Part shown: piece by piece, positions 11,898 through 23,411 of the stretch | Layout of the letters: each line of letters opens with the position of its first letter | How positions within the stretch are numbered: the stretch's first letter is position 1 | NCBI GenBank assembly: GCA_007026445.1 | Contig: VDMD01000062.1 | Coordinates: forward strand, 62,001 to 126,000 | Direction of reading: 5' to 3' | DNA length: 64,000 bases | DNA from: Schizophyllum amplum | Taxonomy: Eukaryota; Basidiomycota; Agaricomycetes; Agaricales; Schizophyllaceae | Notes under the pieces: generated by a model | Told to the model about the DNA's origin: nothing | The model's input: the letters and a program-made list of their open reading frames with translations, nothing else | Database searches by the model: none | Program-made: the position numbers and the translations under genes

Positions 11898-14207
11898 CTA
11901 GAATAGTCCCTGTAGACGCTGCTTGATATCAGCCTTCCACTGTTCGAGCTCGGCACAGCGTTGCGCCAGCAGCTCACGCTCTTGCTCGGCCGCGCGCTTC
12001 TCCTCCTCCACCTCCTGCGCGTGCTTCGATTGCGCGTCGTAGCGCCCCTGCAGCACGTCCTTTTCCTGCCTGATGGCTTCGACCCCCTGCGTGAGCTCGT
12101 CGATATTTTTCGCAGCTTCCTTTCTAAACACCTGGATGTCTCGCTCGAGTCGAAGGTATGCCTTGTCGCTCGCGTCCGCGCGCTCTTCGGCCTGAAGGTA
12201 CTTCTTCTCGCCCGCGTCTGCGCGCTCCTCAAGCTGCATGCATCTCTTCTCGCTAGCGTTAGCGCGCTCCTCGAGGTCTTTGTATCGTTTTTCTAAAGCC
12301 ACCCTCTGCTGCGCGAGGTCTCCTTTCTGCTGGTCGACTGTGGCTCTCACTTCGCCGAGGTCCCGGATATGACGCTCGAGACGGAGGATCGATTTTCCCT
12401 GGGCATCACTGTGCTGCTCGACTTCTTCGTAGCGTTGGGCAAGGTCCAATTTTTGCTGCACTACCCGGTTGTTCGCTTCCGTCAGGTTGTGAATTCTCGC
12501 CTGAAGACGATCTTCATTGGCTTGATATCGCTGCTGGAGGGACGCGGAGCTCATGTCCGACTCGACCGTGTCTTGCTCTACTTCGCCGTCCTCGACCTCG
12601 GAGTTCAGCTGTCTCGACAGGAGAGCACGTTGGTCGCCGGGGGTGGAGTTGCCCGTCACATCTAGCTCATGATTGACTTGGACGGCGTGGAGTGGACCGC
12701 TTTCAGGCGGCGTCCAGTCGCCCTAAACGCTTATGTGAGGCGCAATTATCTCTGACAGGCTGAAAGCGCTCACAATTTCCGCTTCAAAATATTCTACCTT
12801 GACATGTGGAAGCTGGGCGACCGCCGCGTTTCCTTCGAGTCCCCCGTCCCCAAGGGAAGATGTGTCAAGACCACCCGGAACGAGCCGGTCACTCATGCTC
12901 TTGATCCTGTCGCACACGTCTGCCCAGACTGGACTATACGAGGAGTCGGAGGACACGATGTCCCGCAAACTCGGAAAGAGCGTTGCGAGGAAGTGGGCGA
13001 CAGGGCCCGCATCCTCGTGGCCGATAGGTGAGTCTCGCACGACGAGCGTCGTCAAACAACGACGGAATGACGATGGCTTCTTCGTCAGCCGCGGCGGATT
13101 CCCGCGTGCGTCGAAGACAAGACAGAGCGCCTCCAGACGGTGGCAGCCTTTCGCGAGACGCACGAGATTAGCATGGGTAAGGGGAAGTGCATTGATACCC
13201 GCGCTATCGGGAACGCAGCGGAGTGGCGGCGTTCTCGATGCAGAGTCGATGTTGTCAGCGAATGTCAAGTCGATACGGCGTAAGGATGGACAGTTTGCCA
13301 GCCCAGGGATGATGTTCTCCGAGTAAGGAATAGAGAGTGTTATATCTGATAGCGCACTCATTCCCGAAAGACAGGCGTAGCTTGAAGGAAGCATACAGTC
13401 TCCCTGCAAGTGAAGAGACTGAAGACTGCGGCACGATGTGATGAGCTTGTGAACGACGTGGCTGTTCACGCCATTGGCGTGAAGTATCAGAAGGTTCTCG
13501 GGCAACAAGTTCGCCACATTTCCGTGGTTCTTCGCGAACCCACTGAGCCTTACTTCTCGCAGGGAAGGGAAAAGGCCGGTCGAGCAGAATGATGTGAAAT
13601 CAAGGACGTGACTGATGTCTTCTGAGTTGATGGACAACTTCTTCACCATCGCTGCAAAGCGCTGGACCCTCGGATAATGGTATTTGCGCAAATTGATCCT
13701 GCCCTGAAGACAGCAGTAGAAGTACTCAGTATCAACAAGTCGAGGGCTATTGGAGCTGAGGCGGCGCACCTTCGAGGACCGCTTAACCTCCTCTTGCTCT
13801 ACGAGAACTAGACGCGCAATGGGCCGGACAGATGGCAAATGGGACCATAAAAGGGGACTGGTTGACTCCTCCCAGCGCAGCGACGTGCGCGCGAGAATGC
13901 ACAGATCCCACGCTGGCAGATGCGTACAGATGCGTCGGCGAATCTCTGCGCTCGCAAAGGCAGCGCCTGCCGGGGAGTACCGTTGAGAACAGATGGGTGC
14001 GGAGACGGCTTTCTCTGGTGCGTCACTTCGTTCAAGACGCTTATAACCAGAGATAGATGCCATTGCCGCCCGACTAATCTTGTCCAGTGTGGCCGAGTTT
14101 GGGTAGATCGGCCGGGCAGTCGCCTGAGGACGCGCAAGCCTGAATAAGGTGTTCTCGCTGTCGTTCATGGTGACGACTCGTTGTCTTTTGGGCTTTGCAG
14201 AGGGCAA
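11898..14207 (-). CDS. F-box/LRR-like protein with C-terminal coiled coil
   Basis: Three exons on the minus strand, 14207-13770, 13703-12774 and 12722-11898, give 730 residues. The F-box-like segment is 'AEIRRRICTHLPAWDLCIL' with 'LLWSHLPSVRPIARLVL' after it. LRR-like repeats follow up to 'VWADVCDRI', then a linker and about 230 residues of coiled coil ending 'DIKQRLQGLF'. The coiled coil has near-repeated 'LEERADAxEKxxLQ' units, suggesting internal duplication. Both introns are multiples of three: 66 nt (13704-13769, no in-frame stop) and 51 nt (12723-12773, gtgagc...tttag, whose last codon in frame is TAG). The stop at 12723-12725 is therefore intronic and not a nonsense mutation. Expected role: SCF substrate adaptor (inferred). 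Confidence 0.8.
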
Positions 14208-14772
14208 GCTAAGACTATGAATAGAACGTTCCTTGAGTGGTACATATACTCACCCAAGAATGCAGCCTGATAATCTGTGCTGCGCGAGTGCGATTCAAAT
14301 GGTACAATGGGCTTGCTCGAGCTCTTATTATCCGCAAGATTGGTTTCGAGCAGCTCCTGTTGGTATGTCAGTTGACGGCGATGCTGACGGAACAAAAACG
14401 AATTTGCAGGCGGTTTCGAAGCGGTGAAGGTTGAACGTAAGGATTTGGACTCAGGAATCCTGTGGCAAACATCCGCACACAAACGTGTCGCGCGACGCGT
14501 TCTGATTATGAATCAAGTAAAGCAGAGATAATCGTGACGAGTCTGCCTTCGCCCAGCTTGAGCTTGAGTATCGGAATCTTGGTATTTCGGACAACAAGGA
14601 ATAGGTGAGATGTATGCGTTGCCCAGTTCGGCGCCTGCAGAATATTACAATAGATCACTGCAGGCCGCAAGTCGGAGTCCTGGTATTTACAACCTCATTA
14701 TAAATGTGCATTCAACTCAAGAAAATCGCGAGGGAGGGTATGTAAATCCAGTAGACAAGCAAGACGCGTGAA
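14208..14772. other. Short intergenic region between two F-box/coiled-coil genes
   Basis: Both flanking genes are on the minus strand, so this holds the 3' flank of the upstream copy (14773-17435) and the promoter of the downstream one. An open frame at 14165-14482 has no recognisable feature. Confidence 0.4.
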
Positions 14773-17435
14773 CTACGTTTTACTGTCCCCGCGATTTGCG
14801 AGGTCACGCAGGCCCTGCTGCATGTCAGCTTGCCACCGCGTAAGATGGGCACAGCGCTGTTCTAGCTGCTGACGCTGCTGGTCGCGCTCGCGCTCGTGCT
14901 TGTGAAGGTCGCCGTTACGCGTCACGACCTCTCGCGCGTGCTTCAACAGTGCGTTGTAGCGCGCCTGAAGTTGGTCCTTCTCCTGCTTGACGGTAGACAG
15001 CTGCGCGGCGAGCGACTCCGAGTTCGCTGAAGAGCCGGCGCTCTGTTGCGGCTCAGGTCTGACGCCGCGCTCGAGCTGAAGGATATACTTGGTCTGTTCG
15101 TCGGTGCGCCGCTCGAGGTCCTCGCATCGTCGCGCGATATCCGCCTTTTGCTGCAAGGTGTCCGCTTTGGATTGGCTGAGATCCCGAACCTCGCGTTCGA
15201 GCCGGAGGATCTGCTTTCCTTGCGCGTCGCTGCTCTGCTCGAGATCCTCGTATCGTCGCGCGAGATCCGGGATTCGATGACCGGTCTTGGCTTTGGAGTC
15301 GAGATCCCGGGTTTTCTGCTCGAGGCGGTCTTCCAAAGTGCGGTACCGCCGTTCGAGCTTCCCGCGGCTTTTCTCTAGCGCGATGTTGCGCTGTTCTAGC
15401 TGACTGTTGACCCTCTCAAGGTCTGCGACGCGCTGCGCGAGTGCCTGACTCTGATCTTCAGCCGTCTCGACGGCCCGCTGTGGCACAGTGTTGTTCGCCG
15501 TTGCACCGTCATGCTGCGAATGTTCATGAAAATCGATATGTTCATAAGAAGCGGAACCACTGACCGCATCTGACTTCGGCCAGTGATCCTCCATGTTCAC
15601 GTCCTGAACCTCTGTAAGCGATGTCCGTCCTGAGTATTCGTCGTCGCGCAGGGAGGCAGCGACCGGCCCATGCATGTCGAGTCGCTCAGGCGTGTTTTTT
15701 TACTCGGTTACATACGTCCGTCCATAGACGCGCGTAAGGAGACTCGGCACAGGTTATGCTGCTCAGACGCGGGAAGAGCATAGCAAGGAAACGGGCGACC
15801 GGTCCTACGTTCTCACTGTCAATCGGCGAGTTGCATACGATGAGCGTCGTCAGGCGAGAGCGGTACCGCGGCCGGTAGTTGGATAGTCGTGGAGGATTGT
15901 TGCGGGCGTCGAAGACGAGCGCGAGCTCGACCAAGTCTGGGCAGCTTTCGGCAAAGGGAACGAGAGCGAAGAGGCTTAGAAGCCCGGCCTCCGCTCGCAA
16001 GTCACATAGCCACAAGGCGCGCATGCTCGGCCACCCGCCGGCTGCGGTGACACAGTCCGCGTCTATGAGCGCAAGGCCGTCATATGAGGCGAGCGAGAGC
16101 TTCGTGAGCTGAGAGAAGCGCGCTAGCGGTTGGATATACAACAACGCATCCGGCTCTGCCTCTCCGGAGAGCACAGGCTCCGACCCGGGAGAGGGCATGA
16201 TGACGAGGGTATGCAATGCGAGAGGATCACATCGGTTTTCGATGACGGTGAGAATGTCCATGAAGTCGTCGCAGTCGGGAGACAAGTGGTCTGCGCCCCG
16301 TATCGAGATAGCTTCCATGGGATGGTCTCGACGCAGCGACTGGAGGATGCAGCGTGCCAGACCAGCTGACGACTGTCCCGACATGGTCAGGGACCGTAGG
16401 GCCGGAAACGCACGCCGCATAGGCATTGTTGGTAGATATTCGATGGCGTCCGCGAGCTCCAGGTCGATGACGCGCAGACAAGGACATTCCGCAAGCGAAG
16501 GAATGAGCAAGTCCGAGTATGGAACGGTCAAGGACACCTGCGACAGTGCATGCATTTCGGTAAGGCGAACGTATGTTGCGTCGTGCATGCAATCACCCCG
16601 TAAGCTGAGGGTCTGCAGGCTGTCGCATGATTCGAGGAGATGAAGGATGACGTGTTCGTTGACTCCATCCGCTTGCAGTGTGCGAAGACAGTTGGGCAGC
16701 ATTTTGACCACATTTCCATGCTCTTTGATGAACCCGTTGAGCACCACTGCTTGCAGAGAGGAGAACAGAACGCCATCAAGCAATGGCACCATGGATCGGA
16801 CGAAGTCTCGCGAGTCGATGGTCAGCTTTTTCACCATCCCGGCGAGTTGACGAACCCTCGCAGATCGTCGCGCGTGAGATGCAGAATTACGCTAGAGGAA
16901 TGAGGTGCTTAGTTTTGGAAGGCTGACAACTGTCCAGACTGATGAAGCTCACCTCTGAAAACGGGTTTACTGCCTCTCTAGGAAGGAGGCGGATAATGGG
17001 CCGAATGGATGAGATATCGGACCAGATAATAGAGCTAGCTGTCGCCTCCCAATCCTTCGACACGCGAGCTACTCGGCATAGATCCTGTCTGCGCAGGAAA
17101 GTGCAGATGAGATAGCGTATTTCTACGTTTCCTAACATGCCGCGACACTGGCCGCTGACCGTAGGATCGTTTACGGAGAGCGGTCGGCTATGCCGTTGTC
17201 CTGACAGCTCTATGTTCGCTGAGCTTCGTCTGTGAGGAGTACGACGGTGATATACTGAAGGAGGAATCTCCACTGTGACTTCCCTGTAAACTGGACGTGT
17301 TGGCTTTCTAGCCCTACGAGAAGAACCGGCAGTGGCGATGTGGCCCGCGCTGTCCATGTCACGTCTCTTGTTCATAGATTCGGAGTATCTGGGAATCATT
17401 GACTTAAGAGCAGCATACTTCGGGTATGTGTCCAC
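14773..17435 (-). CDS. F-box/LRR-like coiled-coil protein, frame broken in a homopolymer
   Basis: Exon 1 is 17435-16953 and carries the F-box-like segment 'EIRYLICTFLRRQDLCRVA', 'VSKDWE' and 'IRPIIRLLP'. After a 61-nt intron (16892-16952, gtgagc...ctctag, phase 0) the LRR-like part runs to 'LWTDVCNRVKK'. There a run of seven T on the plus strand (A7 in the gene, 15695-15701) shifts the frame into a stop at 15686-15688. In the next frame the protein continues at once with 'NTPERLDMHG' into about 290 residues of linker and coiled coil, ending at 14773. The paralog reads 'VCDRIKSMSDRL' at this place. Losing one A would make the gene whole. No intron with consensus sites and correct phase explains it. 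It could be a true pseudogene, a +1 recoding site or a sequencing error. Confidence 0.7.
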
Positions 17436-18162
17436 CTATATTTTCTTGAACCTGTTGGAGGTTCTGCAGCTGGAAGGCTGTTATTGTCGTCACTGGAGTC
17501 GTCGTCGCTGGAGTCGCATTAGCTTAGATGCAGCTCTTAAGAGATTCCCAGTAGTAAGTTCGCGCTTCAACTATAGAAAGCAAACACTTGCTACCTTGTG
17601 AAGATAAGACTGATACAAAACGCGAAGTTGAACGTCCCGCGGAGGCGTGGAAGTCCAGGTCAAAGCAAGCACAATGGATGCATGGTACTGACCACGTGTC
17701 TGCATGATGCCAAGCGCGCGCACACAAGCGCCTCGCGTCGCCCTGCCCTGTTCGAGATCGCCAGCGCCATTGCAAGTGGATGGGACATGACCTCACCGAG
17801 CGCGCTCTCGTCCGTTGTTCATAACTTTTAGTCTATTCCGTTTCGTTTTTGTCTACGCATACAGTAGCGACCGGATCCGTGTGGTATCAAGTTAACGAAT
17901 AACAATAGCTATAGTATACGGTATCCAGATCGGGTCCCTTCCGCGAAGTCAAACTATGCTACAAATACAGGTCATGGTTCCGAGTCGAGATAGAAGGAGA
18001 GAGGGGGGAAAGGGGATGTAACAAGGCAGATAATGAGCCAGGGTAAGTAATGAGCAGGGGGCGTTATAAGCGTCAGAAGCGTTCTCAGGATACATATGTG
18101 GTGTTGGGGATAGGTGACTTGGGGCGTCGCACCGTGGCGAGCTCTATGGGGGACCGGCGCGC
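17436..18162. other. Intergenic region, no gene seen
   Basis: It lies between the promoter of the F-box/coiled-coil gene and the 3' end of the STE3 receptor. I searched both strands by eye for a short ORF ending in a CaaX box and found none. Confidence 0.4.
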
Positions 18163-19848
18163 TCATACAATCTCGCCTGCGCGATGAGCTTCTGCTGCGG
18201 TCGAGTAGGATTCGGGTGTCGCGGGGCCGGACATGCTGATTGTCGACGAGCGGATGGAGGATATTTCGATCCGCATGTCGTGTGGCCGCAATCGCGCAGG
18301 CTCGGGTGCAGTCAATGCAGGCGGATGCGCGGGTCCGTGCTGGATCGTCGTGGACGACTCGTTCGAGCAGCCTGCCGTCGTCATGGGTGACAATGGCTCC
18401 TCCTTGGAGTCGGATAGGATGCCGCCAACGTCACCGAGGGAGATCTGCCCGTACGAGAGCGTGCCGCCGGCAGCGAGCTTCTCGTCGTGCGACTCGCGGT
18501 ACGAGGAGGCCTCGTCGGCGGTGAGGTCGGAGAAGAGCGTGGACACGCGCGTCGAGCTCTGCTTGCGGTTGTTCGCGTAGACGGGCATTGACGGGCCTGA
18601 GCCGGAGTACTTGCCGGGCGAGCTGCATAAACGTCAGACATGGCCATGAAGAGTAAACGAGAGTTCGACTCACGCAGACGGACTCCAAGTCTCCGACTCG
18701 CAGGCAAGGAAGCGCGGGACGTAGCCGGCGCGCTTGCAGAACCTGTACATCGCGAGGCGGTAGTTCTTGCGGGCCTCCTCGGCAAAACCGAAGAAGAGGA
18801 AGAAGATGAACGCGCAGACGAAGATGAACCACCGGGAGAGCTCGAGAGCCTGGTACGTGGTCGGCACGCTCTTCCAGAGAATGGCCGGCACCTGCTGGAC
18901 GTTCGAGAAGTCGAGGTGCGTATCCTCCCATGAGATCCAGGGCTGCATCGAGCTGAACTGGGTGTTCATGTAGATTCCGAATGCGCCGAGGGGGATGGTG
19001 AGGCAAATTTCGATGGCGGCGAGACACATGAGGCGGAAGTAGCGGTTCGCGGTGAGGTTGCTGTGTGCAGCAAGGTACTCGTTGAAGTGCCTGCGACGCT
19101 TGTTGAAGTTGTAGATGCTGAGCGCTGGATGGAAGGTCAGATTCACTTCAGGTTGGACGAGAAGCAATACGCACTGCAGTAGATCGCGGAGACGCAGCCG
19201 ATGGCTATCGGCCAGCCCGTCACGCACACGATAGCGACCCAGGTGTTGTAGGTCGTGGGGTAGCACCCAATGTCCTCATAGATGTCGAAGCGGTGTCCTT
19301 GGGGGATGTATTCTATGGTGCGTTTAGCGCGGTGCTAATGGCAAAGCTAGCGTATCACGCACGGAGAATCATAACAAGCACCGGGATGCCCATCCCGATC
19401 AACATGTCCATCATAACCTCGCGCCGTCTCTGCATTGGGGTGAGCAGCCATTCGTGAGGGGAGAGGGGATTCAAGCACCTCTGGCTTCGTCTTGGTGACT
19501 GTGCGTACGGTCGCAATGCAGTAGAGGCGACGGTTGATAACGAGAGAGGCAGCGGGGATAGCGACAGAGGTTCCGATGATGATTCTCGCAGCTGAGGGCA
19601 GTCGTCAGTGATAGCACGAGTGAAGAGCACCACTACGCACAGATATCGCACCAGATAGGTGCCCAATTGATAGCATTGCCCGACCAGACTATGGAGTTCA
19701 CCAGCTGAACCAAACACGCGACCGAGACCCAGATCATGTAGAGGCAGGTTCCTGTGTTCCACGCCTCGAGATGCCAGGGGAGGGGGAGGAGCGTGATGAC
19801 AGTGCCGAAGGCCATAAACATCGAGAAGACCCAGTTCGGATACGACAT
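18163..19848 (-). CDS. STE3: STE3-type pheromone receptor (mating-type B-like GPCR)
   Basis: The start at 19848 gives 'MSYPNWVFSMFMAFG' and then the family hallmark 'LPLPWHLEAWNTGTCLYM'. Other STE3 signatures follow in order: 'IVWSGNAINWAPIWCDI', 'VINRRLYCIATVRTV', 'YIPQGHRFDIYEDIGCYP', 'YNFNKRRRHFNEYL', 'NRYFRLMCLAAIEI' and 'ALELSRWFIFVCAFIFF'. Seven hydrophobic helices are visible. A cytosolic tail of about 180 residues is rich in S and T. At least five short introns interrupt it, for example donors at about 19632, 19490 and 19370. The product sits in the plasma membrane and binds a farnesylated peptide pheromone, acting through a heterotrimeric G protein (family knowledge). The frames look intact. 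No pheromone precursor gene was seen beside it. Confidence 0.93.
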
Positions 19849-21154
19849 CTTGGCGGAGTCGAGGAAGCCTGCAAGGACTGCAGCAGATGTCGGAGGGGTC
19901 GGTGAGGGAAGGGGGAGGGAAGCTCGAGAAGATTTCGTGCACCATCAGGGACGGGTTTTAAGGTCGCCTCACCCCCCAGCATGTGGCTGATCTTCGGCGG
20001 GCGACATGCAGCAATCGACGGGGCGACTTCCAAACACAGCTCGTTATAACGAATGGGGTAATGTCCCGAAAGGTGCAATCCCTTTCAAACCGGGACATAG
20101 CTCCGGAACTTTTCGACATGGAAGGGAAGTTCGGGGTGAGAGCCGCGGAATGAGGGTGTCCTGCGGACCGGTGGAAGTGTAGTCCAGGCTCGTCCACCGC
20201 GCTAGACGATGATGGACGATAACCGGCCCTGGCCACGAGTTCCTGCCGCGTTGTGGCCGGAAAAGGAAAGTTGAAGCCTCTGCGGTGTCCTTGACGACCA
20301 GATGGAGAGCGAGAGGCAAGCAGAACGCCCCGAAAGATGAAGTTCGTGAGAACTGCTCAAGGCGATGGGGAACGGTCGTTCGACATGAGGATGACGCAGA
20401 CCAGTCGAGAGTAGGGTCGACAGACGGCGAGCCAGCGCAGGCGGGCATTCATTACGTGAGGGTCACCGGGCAGGGGCCTTCCCGTAGAGGCCGAGTCCCC
20501 CAGATAAGCAGCGGTGGCGGCGGCGGGCTGTGCAGGAGGAAAGCAGCGATTTGGGAGGAGGAGGAAGTACGGAAGGAAGTTCGACGAACTGTTCACCGAT
20601 CCTTAAGTACTGTACACCAGCGGCACTATATCACTCACCGAAAGCCCTTTGTCCTGCTTATTGTCTTGTCGGCGTCCTTTTGTTCTTTCGGCGGCACGAG
20701 GCACCCATCCTGCCTCGTGCAAGATGGAACTGTGTGGACCGCATGATAAGATTGCGCACGTGTGCTGTCCGCGGGAATTCAGAAAAGTCTTCTGCTGATT
20801 TCCTGTGTAAAGAACACGGCGGGTCTGCAGCGTGTAGATGGCCGCAAGCAAGCTGCACCTGCCCCGCCATAGGCAACGCCCCCTCGTGCACAACATCGCA
20901 TCTACAGGGAAGTCAGAGCGGAGAGCACGAAAGGAGAAGTGCAAACCCACAGAGCAATGGCACAGAAGAATCGGCGAGACTGAGAAGATATGGGGGTTGA
21001 GAGACATGCATTAGACGACACTAAGGTAATCCACAACTTGAAGAAAAGGAGGACGTGGTAGGGAGACATTGAAGATATGTACATGGGCATAAGCCAGACA
21101 TCATACGCATATGGCTACAGGAGACGAGAAAGGATCGACCGCTCACCGCCATGC
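19849..21154. other. Intergenic region between the two receptors, no gene seen
   Basis: About 1.3 kb holding the promoter of the first receptor and the 3' flank of the second. Pheromone precursors often lie in such places, so I checked both strands for C-x-x-A followed by a stop. None was found with an acceptable small ORF in front. The sequence is of mixed composition with no repeat. Confidence 0.4.
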
Positions 21155-23411
21155 TCAGAACGCCCGCCCCAGCCCGGGAGCATGTGACGCGCCGAACACG
21201 TTGCTCGAGTTGCGAGAGTGCTGCGAGGACGCCGGCGACGGCGGCACCGGCATCGACGAGAAGGGCAGAGGCGGCGGCGAGCAAGGCGGCTCCGGCCAAG
21301 GCCCACGACAGATGGACGAAATGGTCGACTTCGCATCCTCGGGGATGCTCTGCGACATCGGCGGGTCGCGCAGGAGGATGACCTGCGGGTCCGACTGCTC
21401 GCGGGAATGGCTCTCGTCCATGTCGGTGATGCCAGAGAGTCGTTGCGGGGCGCAGGATAGCGGTACGGAAGGCGGACGAGGCGGTGTGCACGAGGGCGGG
21501 CGGTCCAGCACGCCGCGCCTCGGCGGAGATGCATATGCAGGTGGAGGAGAGACGAGAGTGGGCGACATCAGCGTGGTCGTCGGTGAGGTCAACCCGAGCG
21601 TCCGCGCAACGGGCGACTCCATGTACGCGAGCGTGTTTTCACGGAAGGCTGCGTCCGAGTCATCGCTGGAGCTCTGGCTGGACGAAGACACTGTCGCCGA
21701 GACGCGCTTGCTAGGCGTGACGATACGCTTGAGGTTCCAGACGGGCGGCTTGCGCCCGCGGTCGAGCATGTCGTCCCAGCCGGATCGCAGTGGAGCGCTG
21801 TTGCGCACATCGTCGCCCGTCCTGAGGATCGTCAGCATCATGTGCTTGACGTACAAAGAAGGGCGAACCTAATGGACAAGGGCACCACAATTGCAGGCGC
21901 ATGGGGACGCTGCTCGGGGAAGCTCAGGCTGTCCTTGAGCTTCTTCCACCCGAGGGCGCAGTGCCTTCAGAGCCTACTGCAGTCGTAGCCACAGAGAACC
22001 GCGACGACAGTACTGGCGAAGGGTCGGTCGTAGTCGGAGGTTGAGTACGCGGCGCCTCGCGATCAGAGAAAGGAAGACCAACGATGTCCTCGCACCTGCA
22101 ACGAGTGTCAATGGGATACAGGTGGACAACTGCGAGCGACTGACATCATGGACAAGGTTCTAGGCAGCTTCACCTTCGGCTGCTTGGGTGACCTTTTCGA
22201 GTTGAAGAACATGCTCTTGACGGAGCAGCCGAGGCCAGTGCACTTCGCCTTGAGCGTCGGTCGCTCCGTTGCGTCGAAGAATGACATCGTTGAGTCCGAG
22301 CGGACAGGCGGAGGGCGACTCCTACACATTCTCGTTAGCGACGGCATCGGAGGTATCATGCCATCACATACCTCCAGAAGAGTCGACTGCAATGCCCTTG
22401 GATGGACGCGAGCACCTCCTTCCGCTCGCTTTCCATGAGCACGAAGCAAAGCAACCACAGGATCGTCACGATGGGCGCGATCCAGAACATTACTTCCGCA
22501 GCCTGCCCCTCGCTGCCCGACACAACTTCCACCTCGCTCATATGCGCGTGCACCGCATCCCACGAGCCCCATGGCACGATCGTCGGCGAGAATACAGCGA
22601 AGAGGACCGCAATGACTATGAGACTGCAAGTCGTGCTCGCAAAGCATAGGTGTCGGAGTAGGAGGCCGGAAGACACAGACGTGCGTGTCGATAGATGTTC
22701 GTCAAGGAGCGTGGAAGGCAGGCGCGTGGCGTGGTGTACCGCGATGCCTGGTCGTCATATTAGGGCGAAGCTTGTAGGAAAAGGAGGGGAGCACTCACAA
22801 GAGAAGGCAAAGGCCGCTACGCATATCAGCGAGGGCGGAAGCCACATGATGATGAGAGACAGTGATGATGCATGAACGGAGGCGACGCAGCCAATATCGG
22901 CCACGACGTCGAACCGGCGGTCTTGAACTACAAAGTCTGCCATGTCGATCAGCCTTCATACCCATAGCCAAGCACGAATGTACGCACGGAGGATGATATA
23001 CACAAGGGGAATCACGACGCAGAAGAAGATTTCTATTGCTACAGTATTGCGCCGGGCGTTCGGCCCGGGCTTGCGCGCCGACGCGAGGAACTCGAGCACG
23101 CGCAGCATGCAGAGCGCACACCCCGCGACACCCATGAGTGCGGCGAGCGCAACCTTCGTCGCTAATGACGTGTTAGCCATCCGTGAGAGAGCGCGATCAT
23201 GAAGCCACGCACCGAGGTCACACCACACGAGAGTGCGCACGCCCGCATTGCCCGCCCACATAACGGCGTTTACGGTGTGGATCAGATTCCACGCTAGGAG
23301 CCAGAGGAGGAGACAGGGGGTCGGAATAACGCGCCAGACGCGCTTGAAGGGTAAGGCTACAGTGATGATGCAAACAGACAGGATCGAGAGAACAGGGAGC
23401 TCGGCGCGCAT
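21155..23411 (-). CDS. STE3-like seven-helix receptor, divergent
   Basis: From the ATG at 23411 the protein starts 'MRAELPVLSILSVCIITVAL' and continues with 'NAVMWAGNAGVRTLVWCDL', the counterpart of 'NSIVWSGNAINWAPIWCDI' in the neighbour. Next come 'FFCVVIPLVYIILRA', 'VQDRRFDVVADIGC' (STE3 'QGHRFDIYEDIGC'), 'LLLRHLCFASTTCSLIVI' (the 'NRYFRL' helix) and 'WIAPIVTILWLLCFVLM'. The tail of about 300 residues is S/P-rich and ends at 21155. There are five or more short introns, not all fixed. The hallmark 'PLPWHLEAWNTGTC' is much altered and the pheromone-binding loops differ, so it may be a paralog that does not determine mating specificity. Such STE3-like paralogs are known around B loci. Confidence 0.82.

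Noticed and set aside
12723..12725. In-frame TAG as a nonsense mutation in the F-box/coiled-coil gene
   Set aside because: It is the last three bases of a 51-nt intron with GTGAGC donor and TTTAG acceptor; both flanking exons stay in frame.
15615..15770. An intron to explain the frame change near the A7 run
   Set aside because: Donors GTATGT and GTAAAA with acceptors at 'actcag' or 'ttacag' give the wrong phase, and the first would remove conserved residues of 'WTDVCNRV'.
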